Translations under genes and position numbers: made by a program
NCBI RefSeq assembly: GCF_001277195.1
Contig: NZ_CP012268.1
Location: 2,418,001-2,482,000 of the forward strand
From: Cronobacter muytjensii ATCC 51329
GTDB taxonomy: Bacteria > Pseudomonadota > Gammaproteobacteria > Enterobacterales > Enterobacteriaceae
Length of the DNA stretch: 64,000 nt
Reading direction: 5' to 3'
In this document: positions 44,459-53,502 of the stretch, piece by piece
Position numbering within the stretch: position 1 is the stretch's first letter
Layout of the letters: each line of letters opens with the position of its first letter
The notes under the pieces: model-generated
Seen by the model: the letters and a program-made list of their open reading frames with translations, nothing else
Databases searched by the model: none
What the model was told of the DNA's origin: nothing

Positions 44459-45600
44459 GTCTGAATCTGTTCTGGTTTTTACCGACCCACGGCGACGGCC
44501 ACTATCTCGGCAGCGACGCAGGCGCCCGCCCGGTCGATCACGGTTATCTGCAACAAATCGCGCAGGCCGCCGACCGCCTCGGATTTACCGGCGTGCTGAT
44601 CCCGACCGGGCGCTCGTGCGAGGACGCCTGGCTGGTCGCCGCGTCCATGATCCCGGTAACCCAGCGGCTCAAATTTCTGGTGGCGTTGCGCCCGTCAGTG
44701 GTGTCGCCGACCGTAGCAGCGCGCCAGGCGGCAACGCTCGACCGGCTTTCGAACGGCCGCGCGCTGTTTAACCTGGTGACCGGTAGCGACCCACAGGAGC
44801 TGGCGGGCGATGGCGTTTTCCTCGATCACACCGCCCGTTACGAGGCATCAGCGGAATTTACCCGCGTCTGGCGCCGTCTGCTGGAAGGCGAAAAAGTCGA
44901 TTTTGACGGCAAGCATATCAAGGTGCGCGGCGCGCAACTGCTGTTCCCGCCGGTGCAACAACCGCGCCCGCCGCTCTATTTTGGCGGATCGTCGGACGTA
45001 GCGCAGGATCTGGCCGCCGAACAGGTCGATCTCTACCTGACCTGGGGCGAGCCGCCGGAACAGGTAAAAGAGAAAATCGCCCAGGTACGCGCCAAAGCCG
45101 CGGCCCACGGGCGCACGGTGCGCTTTGGCATTCGCCTGCATGTTATTGTCCGCGAAACTACGGAAGAAGCCTGGCAGGCCGCCGACCGGTTGATCGCCCA
45201 TCTCGACGACGAGACGATCGCCAAAGCGCAGGCGGCGTTCGCGCGTCAGGATTCCGTCGGCCAGCAGCGGATGGCCGCGCTGCACGGCGGGCGTCGCGAC
45301 CGGCTGGAAATCAGCCCCAATCTGTGGGCAGGCGTAGGTCTGGTCCGCGGCGGCGCGGGCACAGCGCTGGTGGGCGACGGCCCGACGGTCGCGGCGCGGA
45401 TTAATGAATATGCGGCGCTCGGTATCGACAGCTTTATTCTTTCCGGTTACCCGCATCTGGAAGAGGCGTATCGGGTGGGCGAGCTGCTGTTCCCGCACCT
45501 GGATGTCGCTATTCCTGACGTGCCGCAACCGCGCGCGCTGACCGCGCAGGGCGAGGCGGTGGCGAATGAGTTTATTCCGCGCCGGGTGGCGCAGAGTTAA
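44455..45600 (+). CDS. ssuD: FMNH2-dependent alkanesulfonate monooxygenase SsuD
   Basis: 381 residues (E. coli 381). Luciferase-like flavin monooxygenase that splits alkanesulfonates to sulfite and the aldehyde, using FMNH2 from SsuE. Family sequence throughout: MSLNLFWFLPTHGDGHYLG, GFTGVLIPTGRSCEDAWLVAASMIP, LVTGSDPQELAGDG and GIDSFILSGYPHLEEAYRVGELLFP. Overlaps the ssuA stop by 4 bp (ATGA). Confidence 0.98.
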   Translation: MSLNLFWFLPTHGDGHYLGSDAGARPVDHGYLQQIAQAADRLGFTGVLIPTGRSCEDAWLVAASMIPVTQRLKFLVALRPSVVSPTVAARQAATLDRLSNGRALFNLVTGSDPQELAGDGVFLDHTARYEASAEFTRVWRRLLEGEKVDFDGKHIKVRGAQLLFPPVQQPRPPLYFGGSSDVAQDLAAEQVDLYLTWGEPPEQVKEKIAQVRAKAAAHGRTVRFGIRLHVIVRETTEEAWQAADRLIAHLDDETIAKAQAAFARQDSVGQQRMAALHGGRRDRLEISPNLWAGVGLVRGGAGTALVGDGPTVAARINEYAALGIDSFILSGYPHLEEAYRVGELLFPHLDVAIPDVPQPRALTAQGEAVANEFIPRRVAQS

Positions 45601-45609
45601 GGAGGCCGC

Positions 45610-46401
45610 ATGGCAAGCGCTTCGCAAAAATGGCTCCAGCGCGCCGCGCCGTGGGCGCTGCCCGTGGGGGTGCTCGTCGTCTGGCAGTTCGCCTCTCAGG
45701 CAGGCTGGCTCTCCACGCGCATTCTGCCGTCACCGGAAAACGTGGCAGAGACCTTCTGGCGGCTGACCGCCAGCGGCGAGCTCTGGCAGCATCTGGCGAT
45801 CAGCAGCTGGCGCGCGCTGGTGGGATTTTCCATCGGCGGGCTGATTGGCCTGACGCTTGGGCTTATCAGCGGGCTGTCGCGCTGGGGCGAACGGCTGCTC
45901 GACAGCTCCATCCAGATGCTGCGCAACGTGCCGCATCTGGCGCTGATCCCACTGGTGATTTTGTGGTTCGGCATCGACGAGAGCGCCAAAATTTTCCTGG
46001 TGGCGCTCGGCACGCTGTTTCCGATTTACATCAACACCTGGTATGGCATTCGCAATATCGACAGCGGACTGCTGGAGATGGCGCGCAGCTACGGGCTTTC
46101 CGGATTCAGCCTGTTCCGGCAGGTGATTTTGCCAGGCGCTCTGCCCTCGATGATGGTCGGCGTGCGCTTCGCGCTCGGGCTGATGTGGCTGACGCTTATC
46201 GTGGCGGAAACCATTTCGGCGAACTCCGGCATCGGCTATCTCGCGATGAACGCGCGTGAATTTTTGCAAACCGACGTCGTGGTGGTGGCCATTATTCTCT
46301 ACGCCCTGCTCGGCAAGCTTGCGGATCTCAGCGCCCGTGCGCTGGAACGTATCTGGCTGCGCTGGCACCCCGCTTATCAGCTTAAGGAGGCGAACGCATG
46401 A
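45610..46401 (+). CDS. ssuC: Sulfonate ABC transporter permease SsuC
   Basis: 263 residues, six or so membrane helices. BPD_transp_1 permease with the EAA-type loop EMARSYGLSGFSLFRQVILPGALPSMMVG, which docks on SsuB. It forms the membrane channel for sulfonates bound by SsuA. Starts 9 bp after ssuD with AAGGAGG upstream and overlaps ssuB by 4 bp. Confidence 0.97.
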   Translation: MASASQKWLQRAAPWALPVGVLVVWQFASQAGWLSTRILPSPENVAETFWRLTASGELWQHLAISSWRALVGFSIGGLIGLTLGLISGLSRWGERLLDSSIQMLRNVPHLALIPLVILWFGIDESAKIFLVALGTLFPIYINTWYGIRNIDSGLLEMARSYGLSGFSLFRQVILPGALPSMMVGVRFALGLMWLTLIVAETISANSGIGYLAMNAREFLQTDVVVVAIILYALLGKLADLSARALERIWLRWHPAYQLKEANA

Positions 46402-47165
46402 CGACCGCACGACTTAACCAGGGTACCCCGCTGCTGCTGGAAGGCGTAACCAAACGCTACGGCGCAAAAACCATTCTTAACGGGCTGGACCTCCATATTC
46501 CCGCCGGGCAGTTTGTGGCGGTGGTCGGGCGCAGCGGCGGCGGCAAGAGCACGCTGTTGCGTCTGCTCGCCGGGCTCGAAACGCCCAGTGCCGGGGCGCT
46601 TCGCGCGGGCAACGCGCCGCTTTGCGAAGCCCAGGACGACACCCGAATGATGTTTCAGGATGCGCGCCTGCTGCCGTGGAAAAAAGTGCTCGACAATGTC
46701 GGGCTGGGGCTGAAGGGCGACTGGCAGCCTGCGGCGCGCCAGGTGCTGGACGAAGTGGGGCTGGCCGACCGCGCAGGCGACTGGCCTGCTGCGCTGTCGG
46801 GCGGCCAGAAGCAGCGCGTGGCGCTGGCGCGCGCGTTAATCCATCGCCCCGGCCTGCTGCTGCTCGACGAACCGCTTGGCGCGCTGGACGCCCTGACGCG
46901 TCTTGAGATGCAGGCGCTGATTGTGTCGCTGTGGCGCGAGCATGGGTTTACGGTGTTGCTGGTGACGCATGACGTGAGCGAAGCGGTGGCGATGGCGGAG
47001 CGGGTGTTATTAATTGAAGAAGGAAAAATCGGGCTTGACCTGACGGTGGATTTGCCGCACCCGCGTCGTCATGGCACGCCGCGTCTCGCGGAGCTGGAAG
47101 CCGAGGTGCTGAATCGGGTGATGCGTAAAACGCCTGCGCCCGTACGGGTGGTTAAAGCGGGATAA
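46398..47165 (+). CDS. ssuB: Sulfonate ABC transporter ATPase SsuB
   Basis: 255 residues. ABC ATPase with Walker A GRSGGGKSTLL (near 46), Q-loop FQDARLLPW, signature LSGGQKQRVALARAL and Walker B LLLLDEPLGALDALTR. Last gene of the ssu operon. Followed by a palindromic repeat region and the convergent pepN gene. Confidence 0.97.
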   Translation: MTTARLNQGTPLLLEGVTKRYGAKTILNGLDLHIPAGQFVAVVGRSGGGKSTLLRLLAGLETPSAGALRAGNAPLCEAQDDTRMMFQDARLLPWKKVLDNVGLGLKGDWQPAARQVLDEVGLADRAGDWPAALSGGQKQRVALARALIHRPGLLLLDEPLGALDALTRLEMQALIVSLWREHGFTVLLVTHDVSEAVAMAERVLLIEEGKIGLDLTVDLPHPRRHGTPRLAELEAEVLNRVMRKTPAPVRVVKAG

Positions 47166-47223
47166 CAGGCTCAGGAAAAAGAAAGACGGTTATTTACAGA
47201 ACGCGGAAGCTTTATATAAAGAA

Positions 47224-47307
47224 GGCGGGTGCGCTACGCTCACCCGCCCTGTGAATACAGGCTTTTTATCTGTAAGGCGGATAAGCGAAGCGCGCCCACC
47301 CTCCTCA
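47224..47307. repeat. REP-like palindromes between ssuB and pepN
   Basis: GGCGGGTG (47224-47231) and CACCCGCC (47241-47248) form an 8-bp stem with GC in the loop; a second, degenerate unit GGCGGATAAGCGAAGCGCGCCC starts at 47276. This is the enterobacterial repetitive extragenic palindrome pattern, in its usual place between convergent genes. May also act as transcription terminator. Confidence 0.6.
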
Positions 47308-47321
47308 CTTCAACAACCGCA

Positions 47322-49934
47322 TCACGCCAGCGCTTTGCTCACCTTTTCATACAGGTCGCCGGAGAGCTTCGGCAGCGCTTTCAGCTCCTCCAGCGCCGTA
47401 CGCATCAACGCCTGACGTTTGGCGTCATAACGCTTCAGACGGATCAGCGGCTCAATCAGACGCGATGCCACCTGCGGGTTGCGGGTGTTGAGCTCGGTCA
47501 GCATCTCCACCAGGAAGCGATAGCCGCTGCCATCTTCGGCATGGAACGCCGCCGGGTTGTTGGTGGCGAATGCGCCGACCAGCGCACGTACGCGGTTCGG
47601 ATTGCCGAGGCTGAACGAGCGGTGCTCCAGCAGGGCACGCACCGTGCTGACCACATCTTTCGCCGGGCTCATCGCCTGCAGCATAAACCACTTATCCATG
47701 ACCAGACCGTCGTGGTGCCACTTGTCGTCATATTCGGCGAGCAGCGCGTCGCGTCCCGGCAGCTGTGCGGCGACGGCCGCAGCCAGCGCTGCCAGCGCGT
47801 CAGTCATGTTGTCAGCGTCGTGATACTGCGTCGCAACCAGCTTATCGGCCAGCTGCGCGTCGCCGAAGGCCAGATAGTGCAGGCAGGTGTTACGCAACGC
47901 GCGTTTGCCAATATCTGCATGATCGATACGGTAACCGGTGAGCTTATGCGCGTTGTAAACCGCCAGCAGTTCATCGGCAAGCTCAGTGGCGAGCGTGCGG
48001 GTCAGCGCGTCGTGCACCGCCGCAATAGCCTGCGGATCGATGATCTGGAACAGCTCGGCGATTTCATTTTGTGACGGCAGCGTCAGGATCTCCGCCGCCA
48101 GCGCCGGATCGATGGTTTCATCAAGCAGGATCGCGCGGAAGGCGTCCGCCACATGCAGCGGCAGCGACAGCGGCTGTTGCTGCTGATAACGCGCCACGTT
48201 GAGCTTGATATGGGTCGCGAGCAGGCTCTGAGCCGCGTCCCAGCGCGAGAAATCGTTACGCGCGTGGCGCATCAGGAACGTCAGTTGCTGATCGCTCCAT
48301 TTATATTCCAGTTTCACCGGCGCGGAGAATTCACGCAGCAGTGACGGCACCGGCTGGAAGTAAACGTTATCGAAAACAAACGTCTGCTCCGCCTGCGTCA
48401 GGTTCAGCACGTGATGTACCGGGTGGCCATCTTTTTGCAGCGGAATGACGTTGCCTTCGTTGTCATAGAGTTCGATGTCGAACGGAATATGCAACGGCAG
48501 TTTTTCCGGCTGGTCCGCCGTCGGCGGCGTGCGCTGGCTTAGGGTCAGCGTGTACTGCTCGGTTTGCGGATTGTAGTCATCCTGCACGGTAACAATCGGC
48601 GTGCCGGACTGGCTGTACCAGCGACGGAAATGTGAAAGATCGACATTGGACGCGTCTTCCATCGCCTGCACGAAATCGTCGCAGGTAGCCGCGCTGCCAT
48701 CGTGGCGCTCGAAATAGAGCTGCATGCCTTTCTGGAAATTCGCTTCGCCAAGCAGCGTGTGGAGCATGCGGATCACTTCCGACCCTTTCTCATACACGGT
48801 CAGGGTGTAGAAGTTGTTCATTTCGATGACCATGTCCGGGCGAATCGGGTGCGCCATCGGGCTTGCGTCTTCGGCGAACTGCATCGCGCGCATGGTGCGC
48901 ACGTTGCTGATGCGGTTGACCGCGCGGGAGCCGAGGTCAGAGCTGAACTCCTGGTCACGGAACACCGTCAGACCTTCTTTCAGGCTCAACTGGAACCAGT
49001 CACGGCAGGTGACGCGGTTGCCGGTCCAGTTGTGGAAATATTCATGGCCGATAACGCGCTCAATATTGAGATAGTCTTTATCGGTCGCGGTTTCGGCACG
49101 CGCCAGCACGAATTTAGAGTTAAAGACGTTAAGCCCTTTGTTCTCCATCGCGCCCATGTTGAAGAAATCGACGGCGACAATCATATAAATGTCGAGATCG
49201 TACTCCAGACCGAAACGCTCTTCGTCCCATTTCATGGAGTTTTTGAGCGAGGTCATCGCCCAGCTGGCGCGGTCCAGATTGCCGCGATCCACATACAGCT
49301 CCAGCGCCACGTCACGTCCGGAACGGGTGGTGAAGGTATCGCGCAGCACGTCGAAATCGCCTGCCACCAGCGCAAACAGGTAGCACGGTTTCGGGAAGGG
49401 ATCTTCCCACTGCATCCAGTGGCGGCCATCGTCCAGTTCGCCCTGCGCCACGCGGTTGCCATTCGAGAGCAGATACGGGTAGGTCGCTTTATCGGCGATG
49501 ATTTTGGTCGTGAAGCGCGCCAGCACGTCCGGGCGGTCCAGATACCAGGTAATATGACGGAAACCTTCCGCTTCGCACTGGGTGCAGAGCGCTACGCCGG
49601 ACTGATAAAGCCCTTCGAGCGCCGTATTCGTTGCCGGATGGATGTCATTGACGATGGTTAGCGTGAAACGCTCCGGCAGGTTTTCCAGCACCAGCGCGCC
49701 CTCTTCCAGGCGGTGATGCGGCCAGGGTTTGCCATCCACGTCGACCGAAATCAGGGTAAGGTCTTCGCCGTCCAGACGCAGCGGCGCGTTCTCCGCCACG
49801 CGGCGGTTGACCTGACTGACTGCCGTGACCCGCGTTCTGGCGGCGTCGAGGTCGAAGGTCAGATCAATATCGGTAATCAGGTAATCCGGCGCACGATAGT
49901 CGTGGCGGTATTTTGCTTGTGGCTGTTGAGTCAT
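47322..49934 (-). CDS. pepN: Aminopeptidase N (alanyl aminopeptidase)
   Basis: 870 residues, the E. coli length. M1 zinc metallopeptidase that removes N-terminal residues from peptides and is the main cytosolic aminopeptidase. Substrate motif GAMEN in FNMGAMENKGLN (near 260); zinc site HEYFHNWTGNRVT (His, His and the Glu further on in LKEGLTVFRDQEFSSD). Large C-terminal helical domain is complete. Convergent with ssuB. Confidence 0.98.
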   Translation of the reverse strand: MTQQPQAKYRHDYRAPDYLITDIDLTFDLDAARTRVTAVSQVNRRVAENAPLRLDGEDLTLISVDVDGKPWPHHRLEEGALVLENLPERFTLTIVNDIHPATNTALEGLYQSGVALCTQCEAEGFRHITWYLDRPDVLARFTTKIIADKATYPYLLSNGNRVAQGELDDGRHWMQWEDPFPKPCYLFALVAGDFDVLRDTFTTRSGRDVALELYVDRGNLDRASWAMTSLKNSMKWDEERFGLEYDLDIYMIVAVDFFNMGAMENKGLNVFNSKFVLARAETATDKDYLNIERVIGHEYFHNWTGNRVTCRDWFQLSLKEGLTVFRDQEFSSDLGSRAVNRISNVRTMRAMQFAEDASPMAHPIRPDMVIEMNNFYTLTVYEKGSEVIRMLHTLLGEANFQKGMQLYFERHDGSAATCDDFVQAMEDASNVDLSHFRRWYSQSGTPIVTVQDDYNPQTEQYTLTLSQRTPPTADQPEKLPLHIPFDIELYDNEGNVIPLQKDGHPVHHVLNLTQAEQTFVFDNVYFQPVPSLLREFSAPVKLEYKWSDQQLTFLMRHARNDFSRWDAAQSLLATHIKLNVARYQQQQPLSLPLHVADAFRAILLDETIDPALAAEILTLPSQNEIAELFQIIDPQAIAAVHDALTRTLATELADELLAVYNAHKLTGYRIDHADIGKRALRNTCLHYLAFGDAQLADKLVATQYHDADNMTDALAALAAAVAAQLPGRDALLAEYDDKWHHDGLVMDKWFMLQAMSPAKDVVSTVRALLEHRSFSLGNPNRVRALVGAFATNNPAAFHAEDGSGYRFLVEMLTELNTRNPQVASRLIEPLIRLKRYDAKRQALMRTALEELKALPKLSGDLYEKVSKALA

Positions 49935-50200
49935 AAAAAACCTTATCCAGGGTCCGTATGGTTACGTCTCCAGTCTATTCCTGTTGCGTTAATGTTGCCA
50001 CGCAGAATCTTTCACTTTTCAGGGGCTACCGGGCAGATTGCTACATTTAAGTAACATGCGGCACAAATTGCCCTCGACCCGCTTCGCCGGTTGTGTTGTG
50101 ATCCTGCTTCAATAAACCGATAATCAGGGTATACTCCTGCGTCTTTATCTGCTTATGCCACTGATAGACACGCGCCTGTGAGAGGATGCCAGTTCGCACC

Positions 50201-51403
50201 ATGACACAATACGCTTCCCCCCTATTGCAAACGCTGCTGGATACGGACGCCTACAAGCTGCATATGCAGCAGGCGGTTTTTCACCACTATTATGACGTGC
50301 ATGTCGCAGCGGAATTTCGCTGCCGGGGTGACGATCTGTTGGGCATTTATGCTGAGGCAATCCGCGAACAGGTCGATGCCATGCAGCATCTGGCGCTTTC
50401 CGACGCGGAGTTTCAGTGGCTCTCGGGCCTGCCGTTTTTCAAAGCGGACTATTTAGCGTGGCTGAAAAATTTCCGCTACGACCCGTCGCAGGTGCAGATC
50501 CGCAACGAGGGCGGCAAGCTTGATATTCGCTTAAGCGGCCCGTGGCGCGAAGTGATTATGTGGGAAGTACCGCTGCTGGCGGTAATAAGCGAACTGGTGC
50601 ATCGCTACCGTTCCCCGGAAGCGAGCGTTGAGCAGGCGCTGGCGCATCTGGAAGTCAAATTGCAGGATTTCCGCGCCATGACCGACGGGCTGGATCTCAG
50701 CGCGTTCCGCCTGATGGATTTCGGCACCCGGCGTCGCTTCTCGCGTGAGGTGCAGCAGGCGATTGTCGAGCGTCTCCAGCAGGAGCCGTGGTTTATCGGC
50801 ACCAGCAACTACGATCTCGCCCGCCGTCTCTCCCTGACGCCGATGGGCACGCAGGCGCATGAATGGTTCCAGGCGCATCAGCAAATCAGCCCTGACCTCG
50901 CCAACAGCCAGATTGCCGCCTTGCAGGCATGGCTTGATGAATACCCGGATATGCTTGGCATCGCGCTCACCGACTGCATTACGATGGACGCTTTCCTGCG
51001 CGATTTCGGCCCGGAATTCGCCGGGCGTTATCAGGGGCTGCGCCACGACTCCGGCGACCCGGTGCAGTGGGGCGAAAAAGCCATCGCCCATTATCAGCAG
51101 CTCGGCATTGATCCACTCAGCAAAACGCTGATTTTCTCTGATAATCTCGATTTCGCGAAAGCCATTGAACTCTACCGCCACTTCGCCGACCGCGTGAAAC
51201 TTGGCTTTGGCATCGGCACCCGCCTGACCTGCGATATTCCGCATGTTAAGCCGCTGAATATCGTGATTAAGCTCGTGGAGTGTAACGGCCGCCCGGTCGC
51301 GAAGCTTTCCGACAGCCCTGGCAAAACCATCTGTCACGACAAAGCGTTTGTGCGCGCGCTGCGCAAAGCGTTCGACCTGCCGCAGGTGCGTAAAGCAAGC
51401 TGA
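50201..51403 (+). CDS. pncB: Nicotinate phosphoribosyltransferase PncB
   Basis: 400 residues from the ATG at 50201, the E. coli start and length (MTQYASPLLQTLLDTDAYKLHMQQAVFHHYYD); the ATG at 50186 has AGAGG too close. It joins nicotinate and PRPP, with ATP, to NaMN in NAD salvage. Motifs: FRCRGDDLLGIY, LMDFGTRRRFSREVQ and RYQGLRHDSGDPVQWG. A -10 TATACT at 50130 could be its promoter. Divergent from pepN. Confidence 0.96.
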   Translation: MTQYASPLLQTLLDTDAYKLHMQQAVFHHYYDVHVAAEFRCRGDDLLGIYAEAIREQVDAMQHLALSDAEFQWLSGLPFFKADYLAWLKNFRYDPSQVQIRNEGGKLDIRLSGPWREVIMWEVPLLAVISELVHRYRSPEASVEQALAHLEVKLQDFRAMTDGLDLSAFRLMDFGTRRRFSREVQQAIVERLQQEPWFIGTSNYDLARRLSLTPMGTQAHEWFQAHQQISPDLANSQIAALQAWLDEYPDMLGIALTDCITMDAFLRDFGPEFAGRYQGLRHDSGDPVQWGEKAIAHYQQLGIDPLSKTLIFSDNLDFAKAIELYRHFADRVKLGFGIGTRLTCDIPHVKPLNIVIKLVECNGRPVAKLSDSPGKTICHDKAFVRALRKAFDLPQVRKAS

Positions 51404-51413
51404 TGGAATCATT

Positions 51414-51434
51414 CAGGGAGCCGCGCGCTCCCTG
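51414..51434 (+). terminator. Probable terminator after pncB
   Basis: Stem CAGGGAGC (51414-51421) / GCTCCCTG (51427-51434), 5-nt loop, followed by a pyrimidine-rich stretch but no strong T-run. Confidence 0.6.
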
Positions 51435-51569
51435 CATTCTCTTCCCCTTTCCGATTTCTTTTTCCCGCATCGCGAATTCTGCTTGTCTGATGGCGTATGC
51501 CAGGTAACATAGATATCCCCCCGTCCGGGTGGAAAATGTTATTTTTGACCATTAACCAGAGAGATAATT

Positions 51570-52970
51570 ATGAGCGTTGTGCCTGTAGCCGACGTACTCC
51601 AGGGCCGCGTTGCCGTTGACAGTGAAGTCACCGTGCGCGGGTGGGTGCGTACCCGAAGAGATTCAAAAGCTGGCATCTCCTTCCTCGCCGTTTATGACGG
51701 TTCCTGCTTTGATCCGATACAGGCTGTCATCAATAATTCTCTGCCCAATTATAATGAAGAGGTGCTGCACCTCACGACGGGCTGCTCGGTTATCGTCACC
51801 GGCAAGGTGGTCGAATCCCCGGGCGAAGGCCAGAGCTTCGAGCTGCAGGCGACCCAGGTAGAAGTCACCGGCTGGGTGGACGATCCGGACACCTACCCGA
51901 TGGCGGCCAAGCGCCACAGCATCGAGTACCTGCGTGAGGTCGCGCATCTGCGTCCGCGCACCAACCTTATCGGCGCGGTCGCCCGTGTGCGTCATACGCT
52001 GGCGCAGGCGCTGCACCGTTTCTTCCACGAGCAGGGCTTCTTCTGGGTCTCCACCCCGCTGATTACCGCTTCCGATACCGAAGGCGCCGGTGAGATGTTC
52101 CGCGTCTCGACGCTGGATCTGGAAAACCTGCCGCGCGACGGCCAGGGCAAAATCGATTTCGATAAAGACTTCTTCGGCAAAGAAGCGTTCCTGACCGTTT
52201 CCGGCCAGCTGAACGGCGAAACTTACGCCTGCGCGCTGTCGAAAATTTACACCTTCGGCCCGACGTTCCGCGCCGAAAACTCCAACACCAGCCGCCACCT
52301 GGCCGAGTTCTGGATGCTGGAGCCGGAAGTCGCGTTCGCTAACCTGAACGACGTGGCGGGTCTCGCGGAAGCGATGCTGAAATATGTCTTCAAAGCCGTG
52401 CTGGACGAACGCATGGATGACATGAAGTTCTTCGCCGAACGCGTGGATAAAGAAGCGATTGATCGCCTGGAGCGTTTCATTTCTGCCGACTTCGCGCAGG
52501 TGGATTACACCGACGCGGTCGCCATCCTTGAGAAATGCGGCGAGAAATTCGAGAACCCGGTCTACTGGGGTGTGGATCTGGCGTCCGAGCATGAGCGTTA
52601 TCTCGCCGAGAAACACTTTAAAGCGCCGGTTGTCGTGAAAAACTACCCGAAAGACATCAAGGCGTTCTATATGCGTCTTAACGAAGATGGCAAAACCGTG
52701 GCGGCGATGGACGTTCTTGCGCCAGGTATCGGTGAAATCATCGGCGGATCCCAGCGTGAAGAGCGCCTTGACGTGCTGGACGCGCGTATGGAAGAGATGG
52801 GCCTTAATAAAGAAGACTACTGGTGGTATCGCGACCTGCGCCGTTACGGCACCGTGCCGCACGCCGGTTTTGGTCTTGGCTTTGAACGTCTGATCGCCTA
52901 TGTGACTGGCGTTCAGAACGTGCGTGATGTCATTCCCTTCCCGCGTACCCCGCGCAACGCGAATTTCTGA
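51570..52970 (+). CDS. asnS: Asparaginyl-tRNA synthetase
   Basis: 466 residues, E. coli length. Class IIb synthetase charging tRNA-Asn. N-terminal OB-fold anticodon domain (VTVRGWVRTRRDSKAGISFLAVYDGSCF), then catalytic domain with motif 2 FRAENSNTSRHLAEFWMLEPEVAF and motif 3 FGLGFERLIAYVTGVQNVRDVIPFPR at the end. Preceded by the ribosome site AGAGAG, followed by a strong terminator. Confidence 0.98.
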   Translation: MSVVPVADVLQGRVAVDSEVTVRGWVRTRRDSKAGISFLAVYDGSCFDPIQAVINNSLPNYNEEVLHLTTGCSVIVTGKVVESPGEGQSFELQATQVEVTGWVDDPDTYPMAAKRHSIEYLREVAHLRPRTNLIGAVARVRHTLAQALHRFFHEQGFFWVSTPLITASDTEGAGEMFRVSTLDLENLPRDGQGKIDFDKDFFGKEAFLTVSGQLNGETYACALSKIYTFGPTFRAENSNTSRHLAEFWMLEPEVAFANLNDVAGLAEAMLKYVFKAVLDERMDDMKFFAERVDKEAIDRLERFISADFAQVDYTDAVAILEKCGEKFENPVYWGVDLASEHERYLAEKHFKAPVVVKNYPKDIKAFYMRLNEDGKTVAAMDVLAPGIGEIIGGSQREERLDVLDARMEEMGLNKEDYWWYRDLRRYGTVPHAGFGLGFERLIAYVTGVQNVRDVIPFPRTPRNANF

Positions 52971-52978
52971 GTTTTACA

Positions 52979-53001
52979 GGGCCAGCTTGCTGGCCCTTTT
53001 T
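52979..53001 (+). terminator. Terminator of asnS
   Basis: Perfect 8-bp stem GGGCCAGC (52979-52986) / GCTGGCCC (52989-52996), 2-nt loop, then TTTTT. Confidence 0.93.
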
Positions 53002-53502
53002 CTGCCCGCTCGCCTGTTGTCCATTTTTTATTACATTTCCCGTTCATTTTCGTTTGTATAAAAATTCATCATTTGTCTGATGGCGAATTTTTATACCGCT
53101 TCGATATAGCACATTTGGACACATCTTCCACAGACATCTGGACTTCTATCCGGCTTATCCAGTAAAACTCGCCTTGCGCTTACAATTGTATAAAAATGCG
53201 TCTTATCTAAATTAATAATAAGTTTTTCATATATATAAGAAAGGAATGGCCGAAATTTATTCACTTAAGTAATAAATTTGAGGTCTCTCACAAAGTTCCC
53301 TTACATTAATAAATTCTTACACAATATTTCTTTTTGTTACCTGATTTAGACATTTGTAGCACTTTCCGTGTAGCGAAACGATTATATGAATGGTAAGATG
53401 CCAGACAGACACAGAAAGACACCAAACTCTCATCAATAGTTCCGTAATGAATTATTGACGGCAGTGGCAGGTGTTCAAAAAAACCAATGAGGGTAATAAA
53501 TA
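53002..53502 (+). promoter_or_regulatory. Long regulatory region of ompF, with a 12-bp palindrome
   Basis: 500 bp, AT-rich, with no gene. Right part resembles the E. coli ompF promoter: TTTGTAGCACTTTC (53353), TAGCGAAACG, a -10 TAAGAT at 53394-53399, and the leader GACACCAAACTCTCATCAATAG then TTGACGGCAGTGGCAGGTG, where MicF pairs in E. coli. T-rich TTACA/TTTTTGTTACC stretches at about 53300-53345 are where the OmpR boxes should be. Left part holds the dyad GTATAAAAATTC (53056-53067) / GAATTTTTATAC (53085-53096) and a related half-site TGTATAAAAATGCG near 53187. Confidence 0.75.

Noticed and set aside
51663..52862. 399-residue minus-strand frame opposite asnS
   Set aside because: Antisense shadow of a clear class II tRNA synthetase.
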